Below, piece by piece: positions 1-5,689 of a DNA stretch of 5,689 nucleotides (the first letter of the stretch is position 1; each line of letters begins with the position of its first letter). The stretch spans positions 1-5,689 of the forward strand of contig CAMOQM010000064.1 of the NCBI GenBank assembly GCA_946622925.1. Reading direction: 5' to 3'. The notes beneath the pieces are model-generated. The model worked only from the letters and a program-made list of their open reading frames with translations. It searched no databases and was not told the origin of the DNA. The stretch comes from an uncultured Caryophanales bacterium (lineage in GTDB: Bacteria > Bacillota_I > Bacilli_A > RFN20 > CAG-826). A program made the translations under genes and the position numbers.

Positions 1-618
1 GTGGCTAGCTTCATCGATAGTTCCACCAACTATAAGAAGATTCCCGACAAGGAAGCCATACTTACCATTGAAAGAGCCCGTTACGATGTCCGTGGCGTGG
101 AATTCCACGACCATACTAAGACCTTTGATGGTCAAAGCTATCTTGCCCAAAATAGCATTTCTGGGTTGGATACTTTGCCTGGCAACATTAGAGAAAGCGT
201 TAGCTATACCTATTTGAATGAAGCCGGCGATGAAGTATTGAGCAATAAAGACGTTGGTACTTATACCATGGTAGCCCATTTCGGCGGCATCGACGAATTA
301 AACTATTACCCGATCGAAGATATGACCGCGACTTTGAAGGTGGTTCAAGAAGTCGTCAGCATCAAAGACCTCGTGGCTTTTAATGGCATTAACGTCGAGT
401 TTGATCCTGAAAATCCCGACATCACTTACTCTTTAAAGATTACTGATCCTACCGATCCGGAGAAGGAAGCTAAGTTACCCGCCGGAGTTAAGGTTGAATA
501 TATAAATAATGAACAGGTATACGCGGGCGAACACGAAGTTAAGGCCGTCTTTACTTGCGAAGATCCCAACAAGACCCCGGATGTGACCGAACTAGTTGCC
601 TATATCGTCATTAACAGA
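1..618 (+). repeat. Tandem Ig-like protein repeats, about 90 residues per unit
   Basis: These are protein-level repeats and the DNA itself is not conserved. The matching points are V-A-S-F at residues 1-4, V-A-H-F at 91-94 and K-A-V-F at 181-184, so the spacing is 90 residues both times. Each is followed by a variable loop and a closing strand: AILTI near 19-23, TATLKV at 109-114 and AYIVI at 200-204. The middle and last units each carry an LP(A)G turn about 22-32 residues before that point. The first unit is only the tail of a repeat whose beginning lies before the window. The pattern matches MBG/YDG-type bacterial Ig-like modules; the exact Pfam family is not certain by eye. Confidence 0.65.
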
Positions 619-1005
619 GGCCGCGACTCGGTTAAATTCATGGATGAAGAAGGCGAATATACTCAGCCATTTAGCTTCGATAAATACGTTAAGATTAATG
701 GTACCCAGGCTAGCGTCTTTGGATTTAACGAAGAAATCTTTAGATTGAAACCTAGGGAAATCAAAATCACGGAAATTGATCCTGAAACTTCGGAAGAAGT
801 CGAAAAAACCATCATCGTCAACATTGCCTTCTTCGATTCCGACAACAATTATGTGGCCCCTGAGGATTTGCAGGTCTATACCGAAGAAAACCCCATCGCC
901 TATACTTACCTCGTTGGTTTTGAATATATCGACGAGAACATGAATAACAGCGTCCTGCTTTCGGAAGAAATTGATGGCTTTAAATATGACGGGTTGGAGG
1001 CATAA
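1..1005 (+). CDS. C-terminal part of a repeat-built Ig-like (MBG/YDG-type) surface protein, 5' truncated
   Basis: The frame is open from the first base to TAA at 1003-1005 (334 codons visible). The GTG at base 1 is not a credible start: there is no upstream sequence to hold a ribosome site, and residues 1-27 align with the end of the next repeat (V-A-x-F, N-Y, A-x-L). The gene therefore begins outside the window. Residues 28-115 form one module resembling MBG/YDG-type Ig-like domains, with TFDG at 41-44, LPG at 59-61, VGTYT at 85-89 and TATLKV at 109-114. Residues 116-206 form a second, more diverged module (LPAG at 159-162, AGEHEV at 175-180). Residues 207-334 are longer, beta-rich and lack these marks. 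The visible protein is rich in Asp and Glu. It ends in YDGLEA with no membrane anchor, LPXTG signal or basic tail. Such modules usually serve as spacers in secreted or surface proteins, so an adhesin or surface-fibre role is inferred. The secretion signal, if any, lies upstream. Gene 2 follows after 3 bases. Confidence 0.8.
   Translation: MASFIDSSTNYKKIPDKEAILTIERARYDVRGVEFHDHTKTFDGQSYLAQNSISGLDTLPGNIRESVSYTYLNEAGDEVLSNKDVGTYTMVAHFGGIDELNYYPIEDMTATLKVVQEVVSIKDLVAFNGINVEFDPENPDITYSLKITDPTDPEKEAKLPAGVKVEYINNEQVYAGEHEVKAVFTCEDPNKTPDVTELVAYIVINRGRDSVKFMDEEGEYTQPFSFDKYVKINGTQASVFGFNEEIFRLKPREIKITEIDPETSEEVEKTIIVNIAFFDSDNNYVAPEDLQVYTEENPIAYTYLVGFEYIDENMNNSVLLSEEIDGFKYDGLEA
996..1000 (+). promoter_or_regulatory. 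Ribosome binding site GGAGG for the coupling-protein gene
   Basis: GGAGG lies in the last codons of gene 1, 8 bases before the ATG at 1009. It fixes this ATG as the start: the nearest in-frame codons upstream are ACG and the TAA that ends gene 1, so no earlier start is possible. Because the site sits inside gene 1 and the stop and start are 3 bases apart, ribosomes ending gene 1 could re-initiate here. Confidence 0.85.
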
Positions 1006-1008
1006 ACG

Positions 1009-3393
1009 ATGAAGAAACGTCATGTCCTCTACATAGTCCTCGGCGCCTCTTTGGTGCTCTCCGCCATTTTGACGGGAGTTTTCTATTGGCTGCAGGTTTT
1101 CCATAATTACACCGACACCTTAGACGTCGGCATGATGATGGCTTTCGCCGCCTTCTATTTCGTATCTTTCTTCTTAATCGGTTGCGTTACCCTTTCCCCG
1201 AAGTTCTCCTCGGGCGTCCCTCAGGAAATCATCTATGTCGTGGCTTCGATATTGTTGATTGCCGAGATTTTAGGCTTCTTAATCTATGCCTTAATCGACT
1301 GCGGATTCGAATTCGCCCTTATTGACTGGATTGGAGCTCTAGGCAGGATGCCGCAGGCCTGGTCTTATTACCTCGTGGTCGCCATCGTATTCGTCCTTCT
1401 CTTCGTTGTTTATTGCTTTGTTATCAACAAGAAATTCATTAACACCATTACCGGCAAGGATTCCAACGAACTTAAACGCGTCAAAGGTTCCAACCTAGAG
1501 AACTCCCGTTGGATGAATGACCGCGAAAAAAAGACCTTATTCAAGTTCTATTCCTACTCCGCTCTAGCGGAAGTCACTAAAGACGGTATCCCCGTCACCG
1601 CCGCCCTCGATAAGAAGGGCAAGGATATGGAAGTTGGCTTCAATTCACCTTGTCACTCCATCATCATCGGTTCCACTGGTTCAGGTAAGACAACGACTTT
1701 CGTCTCACCTATGATCCAGCTTTTAGCCGCTACTAAAGCTGGTTCCTCCATGGTTATCACCGACCCCAAAGGCGAACTATTCATGCTCCATTCCAAATAT
1801 CTCCAGAGCAGGGGATATGACGTTAAGGTCATTGACTTACGTGACACCTATTCCTCTTATCGTTGGAACCCACTTGATGCCATTTGGGATAACTTCGAGC
1901 TTTATAAAAACGCCCACACCTTGGCCTATAAACGCGACGATTCCATGGAACGTTCCGGCCTTAAGCTCGATAGTGGGGCCGATACCCACGCTAAGGTTTG
2001 GTATGAATTCCAAGGCAAAGCCTATAGCGATTACAACCGTTTGATTAACGCGGTCAAGATCTTCAAGAAACGTATCTTCGACGAAGTCTATGAAGACCTC
2101 AACGACTTAGTCACCGTCCTTATTCCGGTCGAAAACGAGAAAGACCCCTTATGGGAAAAAGGCGCCCGTTCCATCACTTTGGCCGTCTTACTAGCCATGC
2201 TTGAGGACTCTTTGGAAAAAGGCTCGACCATGAACAAGTCGAAGTTCAATTTCTTCAACCTTGCCAAGATCCTCCAGAATTCCAACGAAGACTACAAACA
2301 ACTTAGGGATTACTTCAAAGGCCGCAGCTCCTTATCTAGAGCCTACTCCTTATCCAAACAGGTTTGTGACGCCGCACAGTCCACTAGGGCCTCCTACATG
2401 TCCATCGTCTACGATAAGTTGACCCTCTTTAATGATGCCGGTATCTGCTCTTTAACTAGTGAATCCGACTTCACGGCCTCGGCCTTATCCGACCATCCGA
2501 CCGCTTTATTCCTCAAGATTCCTGACGAAAAGGATACCCGTCATAACCTCGCCGCCATCTTCATCCTTAATATCTATAAGACCCTCATCAAGGTCGCTAG
2601 CGCCACTCCCGAATTATCCTTGCCTAGGAACGTCTACTTCATCATGGATGAATTCGGTAATATGCCTAAGATCAGCAAGTTCGATAAGTTCATCACCGTC
2701 GGACGTTCTCGTAAGATTTGGTTCACCATGATCGTCCAGTCCTACGCCCAGCTTAATAATGTCTATGGCGATACCGTCGCCGACATCATCAAGGGTAACT
2801 GTGGCATCAAGATGTTCATCGGTTCTAACGATATGTCTACCTGTAAGGAATACAGTGAACTTTGCGGTAATATCACCGTCGCGACCACCTCGACCTCCGG
2901 CACCGCCCATAGCGACACCAACTACTCGACCTCCTATCAGGTCCGCCCGCTTATCTATCCTTCTGAATTGCAGCGTCTTAACCATCCTGGCGATATTGGC
3001 CATGGTATCGTCGTTACCTTTGGTAACTATCCACTTAAGACCTACTTCACCCCCTCCTTTAAGGTCCCCTTCTACCAGACTGGCGAAATGGATCAATCCG
3101 AGCTATTGGAACGTTCCTTCAACGAAAGGGAAGTCTTCTATGACGTCAGGGAAAGGAATAAGCGCGTCCTTGAAAAGAAGGAAGAAGTGGCTATGGAAGC
3201 CAAGAGTGAGGAAAAGACCTCAGGTAAATCCAAGGCCGCCAAAAAGAATTCGGTCATCGAAGGCCTTACCCAGGCTGAACTCCTTCAGCTCTTCTTAGAA
3301 CATCAACATGAAAACCCTGGTTTGACCCTTAAAGAGTTCATCGCCATGGTAAATGATGGGAAAATCGTCATCGGAAAGGAAAGTAAGCAATGA
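1009..3393 (+). CDS. VirD4/TraG-family type IV coupling protein (membrane ATPase)
   Basis: Complete, 794 residues, ATG at 1009 to TGA at 3391-3393. The family consists of hexameric, membrane-bound ATPases that bring DNA-protein or protein substrates to a type IV secretion channel. Four hydrophobic stretches are seen near residues 5-31, 42-62, 74-96 and 118-139, followed by a cytoplasmic part. Walker A is GSTGSGKT at 221-228 (Lys227). The family-typical ITDPKGE is at 250-256. Walker B with its catalytic acid is FIMDEFGNM at 544-552 (Asp547, Glu548). A GRSR motif at 565-568 and Gln577 follow, as in VirD4-type motor domains. Residues about 300-460 are mostly helical and match the position of the all-alpha domain inserted in this family. 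The tail has a Lys/Glu-rich linker (about 714-747) and a short predicted helical end (about 751-783). All key ATPase residues are present, so it is probably active. The family call is firm. Closer assignment, for example to the CD1115-like group of Gram-positive conjugative elements, is only likely. FtsK/TcpA-type translocases are less likely given ITDPKGE and the DEFGN context. Serine is mostly TCC here, unlike gene 1. Confidence 0.93.
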   Translation: MKKRHVLYIVLGASLVLSAILTGVFYWLQVFHNYTDTLDVGMMMAFAAFYFVSFFLIGCVTLSPKFSSGVPQEIIYVVASILLIAEILGFLIYALIDCGFEFALIDWIGALGRMPQAWSYYLVVAIVFVLLFVVYCFVINKKFINTITGKDSNELKRVKGSNLENSRWMNDREKKTLFKFYSYSALAEVTKDGIPVTAALDKKGKDMEVGFNSPCHSIIIGSTGSGKTTTFVSPMIQLLAATKAGSSMVITDPKGELFMLHSKYLQSRGYDVKVIDLRDTYSSYRWNPLDAIWDNFELYKNAHTLAYKRDDSMERSGLKLDSGADTHAKVWYEFQGKAYSDYNRLINAVKIFKKRIFDEVYEDLNDLVTVLIPVENEKDPLWEKGARSITLAVLLAMLEDSLEKGSTMNKSKFNFFNLAKILQNSNEDYKQLRDYFKGRSSLSRAYSLSKQVCDAAQSTRASYMSIVYDKLTLFNDAGICSLTSESDFTASALSDHPTALFLKIPDEKDTRHNLAAIFILNIYKTLIKVASATPELSLPRNVYFIMDEFGNMPKISKFDKFITVGRSRKIWFTMIVQSYAQLNNVYGDTVADIIKGNCGIKMFIGSNDMSTCKEYSELCGNITVATTSTSGTAHSDTNYSTSYQVRPLIYPSELQRLNHPGDIGHGIVVTFGNYPLKTYFTPSFKVPFYQTGEMDQSELLERSFNEREVFYDVRERNKRVLEKKEEVAMEAKSEEKTSGKSKAAKKNSVIEGLTQAELLQLFLEHQHENPGLTLKEFIAMVNDGKIVIGKESKQ
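3375..3383 (+). promoter_or_regulatory. Ribosome binding site and ATGA stop-start overlap for gene 3
   Basis: AAAGGAAAG lies inside the last codons of the coupling-protein gene, with AGGA (3377-3380) 9 bases before the ATG at 3390. That ATG overlaps the TGA stop (3391-3393) in the sequence ATGA. In the frame of gene 3 there is a TAA at 3384-3386, so the ATG at 3390 is the earliest possible start. The overlap suggests translational coupling of the coupling protein and the secreted protein. Confidence 0.8.
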
Positions 3394-3518
3394 AAGGCAA
3401 GTTGAAAAAACGTGGAATTATAATTGCCTCGGCACTGCTGGTCGGTGCTTTGGCTGGCCTTTCCGCGCTTTCGGTGTCCTCCGGATTAAGCGGCGTTTCT
3501 TTCACGCAAACCTATGCC
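3390..3518 (+). other. Predicted signal peptide coding region of gene 3
   Basis: The first 43 codons give a basic start (Lys2, 4, 6, 7 and Arg8), a hydrophobic core (IIIASALLVGALAGLSAL) and a polar Ser/Thr-rich end closing with Thr-Tyr-Ala before Asp-Asp. This is the layout of a Sec signal peptide cut by signal peptidase I. The hydrophobic core ends well before Ala43, so an earlier cleavage point in the Ser/Gly-rich stretch at 27-37 is also possible, as is retention as a membrane anchor. Confidence 0.75.
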
Positions 3519-5689
3519 GATGATTTAACCGACTACCACGTGGGCTTTGAAAAGGTCGAAGCTAAAGCCGACAATAACAATTTCGTCAAAGTTAATCTCG
3601 TGGCCAAAGGGACTCCCGGCACTCGCTTTGTAGTTGCCTATCGTACTTATAACGGCAACGCGGTTAAAGGCGTCGATTATCAAGAAGTCGACAACTCTGT
3701 AACCTTGGTCATTGGCGAAGATGGAAGGGTTAGCTATCCCATTTCCGTCAAATGCCTTAATGACAGCAATAGCCGCGAAAAACTTCGCTTAAGCGTTACT
3801 GACCTTAAAACCAAAGTTACCTCCCAAGCCGGCCGCCATTTCTATTTGGAAATCGTTTCCGTTTCCGATAAGGATTACACCATCGACGCCAATAGAAAGA
3901 CCTGCAAATGTTTTTTGCCTTATGCCTATAGCGTGAATGCTTCTATTACCAAGAATGATTCGGCTATCGGGGATAAGACCGTCGCTTATTTAAACGATTA
4001 TAAGAACATGGAATTTCGTTATCATAGCGGTGATAATGATATCAGCGGCAAAGAGCATTGGAGAACTTGGAAAGAAGGCGTCAATTTCGATTGTGATACC
4101 ACTAGACGTTGGACCAACGCTTTCATCAATAACGGATTTGCCAATGCTTACGGAACCTATATCCTCAAAAGCATCGATGACGATAAGTTCCATTCTACCT
4201 CCAACATCTATATGTCTTCCGGCAACCGCCAGTGGATGAATAATTACAATAAGAGTTCCAGCGATCCTGGCCTATCTTTGTATTATGAAATCGAGCCTTG
4301 TAAGAAGGGCGGTTACCGCCTCGACGGTAGGGCGATGACTTATATCAGCAAAGGCACCAATCCCTATAAAAAAGACGGTGATTATGTTGACTTAGAAGAG
4401 CTCCATGTCGTAAAGAACCCCAAACTTATTGGTTGGATCCAAGAAACGGATGCCTGGTATTCGTCTAAGAATACGTATTATGACACCACCTTCTATAAGA
4501 CGGAGCCATATAATGGAATCTTGGACTATGGTCTAGCTATCTTTAATAACAATAGTTCCTGGGACCGTGAAGTCCATAACATTTGGCTGATGATGGCCCT
4601 TGTCGATGATAGTGCCCCGAAGATCGTCTCCGAATATTGCCAAATGAACCCCTCTACCGGTGGGTTAGATCTTTTCATCCGCTTCAACGAACCGGTTTAC
4701 GCCGCCAAGAAAGAAAGCATTTGGATGTTCTTTAACGGCAACAAAACCGCCTATGAAGCCAATTTGGTCGAATCTAGCAATTATAGCGATACTCTCGTCT
4801 ATGAAATTCCCGCCGAAACGGTTTTAAGCCAATTGAAGTACCGAATCACCTCGTTGTCTTATCAATTCTCCAGCAAAGACATTTCCGATATGTCTTATAA
4901 CGTCGATAGGTTTAAAGATATCAGTAATAACTTCCTCGTGACGGAGAATAATAAAACCCCCATTTCCTTTGGGGCCAATGCGATTATCGAGGGTGGAATG
5001 ATCGATTTGATTCGTCCTGAAATTAGTTTTAAGACGAATATTCCGAATCCTTCGACTCCAACCTCCGCTGTCTTCGAAGTGGAAATCAACGCCAATCCTA
5101 GCGTAGACAAGATTTTCGAAAACGGAAACGTTTACTATACCTGGACCACGAGCGAAACTTTGGAAAACCCCACCGATCCGGCCTCTTACGACAACGTCCA
5201 TTTCGTAACTCCCGAAGAAAAAGGCTCCTTTAGTACCGCCTTAATGAAAAACGAAGCCGCCGGCATCGTTAGCGGGTCTTATTATCTTCACGCTTTAGCC
5301 GTTTCCTCCTATGGATTTAAGAGTAATCCCGAATACTCTGGCCCCTACCGTCTTGATGGCGAGGCCCCCGATATCTCCATTTTGCAACCCGACCCGAACG
5401 AACTAGCCCGCAAAACCTTTGGTTTAAGACTTAAAGATAAGGGTGAATCTGGCAGCCAGACCACAATTGACTATCTCAACATGGTAGTCACTTATCTCGA
5501 TGCTAATGGCGAAGAAAAAGTATCTAGATATGAGATGATTAAAGACAACAACCTCACCGATACCCATTTTGTATCCAGGTCGTATGGCGCAGGTTACACC
5601 GATTATTTCTATAAATCTGATATTAGTGATACTGCCGAATATAAAGATGCCTTCATGCTTGATTTGATGGGAGACCGCAGCCGTTTCGA
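3390..5689 (+). CDS. Large secreted protein with Calx-beta-like and Ig-like domains, 3' truncated
   Basis: The frame stays open from ATG 3390 to the window end: 766 full codons plus two bases. Residues 1-43 look like a Sec signal peptide (KGKLKKR, a long hydrophobic stretch from about 10 to 30, possible cleavage after TYA at 41-43). There is no lipobox Cys. Residues 44 to about 160 resemble a Calx-beta domain, best seen in AYRTYNGNAVKGVDYQEV at 83-100 followed by a beta strand, a turn and PISVKCL. Residues about 170-405 match no family I recognise. They are beta-rich and aromatic, with eight Trp between 224 and 399, and Cys at 172, 174, 235 and 304. From Asp407-Pro410 an Ig-like module begins with RFNEPV at 431-436, like SbsA-type Ig domains. 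A second module spans about 541-657 (YYTWTTSE at 582-589, GSYYLHALA at 629-637, SGPYRLDG at 650-657), and a third starts at APDISI (659-664). The architecture fits a surface or extracellular adhesin-like protein; an enzyme further downstream cannot be excluded. How it is anchored is unknown because the C-terminus is missing. Confidence 0.85.
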   Translation, partial: MKGKLKKRGIIIASALLVGALAGLSALSVSSGLSGVSFTQTYADDLTDYHVGFEKVEAKADNNNFVKVNLVAKGTPGTRFVVAYRTYNGNAVKGVDYQEVDNSVTLVIGEDGRVSYPISVKCLNDSNSREKLRLSVTDLKTKVTSQAGRHFYLEIVSVSDKDYTIDANRKTCKCFLPYAYSVNASITKNDSAIGDKTVAYLNDYKNMEFRYHSGDNDISGKEHWRTWKEGVNFDCDTTRRWTNAFINNGFANAYGTYILKSIDDDKFHSTSNIYMSSGNRQWMNNYNKSSSDPGLSLYYEIEPCKKGGYRLDGRAMTYISKGTNPYKKDGDYVDLEELHVVKNPKLIGWIQETDAWYSSKNTYYDTTFYKTEPYNGILDYGLAIFNNNSSWDREVHNIWLMMALVDDSAPKIVSEYCQMNPSTGGLDLFIRFNEPVYAAKKESIWMFFNGNKTAYEANLVESSNYSDTLVYEIPAETVLSQLKYRITSLSYQFSSKDISDMSYNVDRFKDISNNFLVTENNKTPISFGANAIIEGGMIDLIRPEISFKTNIPNPSTPTSAVFEVEINANPSVDKIFENGNVYYTWTTSETLENPTDPASYDNVHFVTPEEKGSFSTALMKNEAAGIVSGSYYLHALAVSSYGFKSNPEYSGPYRLDGEAPDISILQPDPNELARKTFGLRLKDKGESGSQTTIDYLNMVVTYLDANGEEKVSRYEMIKDNNLTDTHFVSRSYGAGYTDYFYKSDISDTAEYKDAFMLDLMGDRSRF

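Noticed and set aside
1..3. GTG at the first base as a true start codon
   Set aside because: Repeat alignment shows that residues 1-27 are the end of an Ig-like module, so the codon is an internal valine.
1003..1008. A promoter or terminator in the junction between genes 1 and 2
   Set aside because: Only three bases separate the genes, and I saw no hairpin followed by a T run or any -10/-35 pair that stands out.
592..1104. 170-codon minus-strand open frame across the gene 1/gene 2 junction
   Set aside because: It is antisense to both well-supported genes and has no recognisable domain. Gene 1 continues the repeat protein through this region on the + strand.
2614..3096. 160-codon open frame on the minus strand inside the coupling-protein gene
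   Set aside because: It lies wholly inside the conserved motor domain (Walker B and following motifs), and its translation shows only biased composition and no family motif. It is a shadow of the codon bias on the other strand.
2759..3298. 179-codon open frame in another + frame within the coupling-protein gene
   Set aside because: The product is a Pro/Ser/Arg-rich string with no domain, and it overlaps the real gene throughout. The frame is open because the real gene uses many TCC, ACC and GCC codons.
4824..5201. Minus-strand open frames (125 and 71 codons) inside the 3' half of the window
   Set aside because: The + frame from 3390 is uninterrupted here and encodes Ig-like modules. The minus-strand products show no motif.
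3394..5689. Region after the coupling-protein gene as non-coding or a broken gene
   Set aside because: Hand translation from 3390 gives 766 codons without a stop, with a signal peptide and recognisable domains. The frame simply does not close within the window.

Overview
The window carries three tightly packed genes, all on the + strand, and almost no non-coding DNA. Two of the three run off the ends. From left to right: (1) the 3' part of a gene for an acidic, repeat-built protein with bacterial Ig-like (MBG/YDG-type) modules (1-1005, 5' end missing); (2) a complete gene for a membrane-anchored VirD4/TraG-type coupling ATPase (1009-3393); (3) the 5' part of a gene for a large secreted protein with a signal peptide, a Calx-beta-like domain, an aromatic-rich central part and Ig-like modules (3390-5689, 3' end missing, at least 766 residues). 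This third frame never closes inside the window, and I translated it by hand from the ATG at 3390 to the last base.

Genes 1 and 2 are separated by 3 bases, and genes 2 and 3 overlap in an ATGA. Each internal start has a purine-rich ribosome binding site inside the end of the gene before it. I see no promoter, terminator, RNA gene, CRISPR array, insertion sequence or DNA-level repeat. The three genes look like the middle of one longer operon, with promoter and terminator outside the window.

Organism: TAA and TGA both act as stops and Trp is TGG, so the standard bacterial code fits and the mycoplasma code does not. Sampled lines are about 40-45% G+C. The GGAGG-type ribosome binding site, the Lys-rich signal peptide and the MBG-type repeats suggest Bacillota, possibly a gut-type Bacilli/Erysipelotrichia or RF39-like lineage. 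This is a guess from style and not a placement.

Working model (inference): the coupling ATPase belongs to a type IV secretion or conjugation apparatus in the membrane, and the two flanking proteins are surface or extracellular adhesin-like partners made with it. No relaxase, VirB4-type ATPase, channel protein or oriT lies in the window, so whether the apparatus moves DNA (integrative conjugative element) or protein cannot be decided here. The most noteworthy point is the layout: a coupling protein with four predicted membrane segments translated between two Ig-like/Calx-beta surface proteins.
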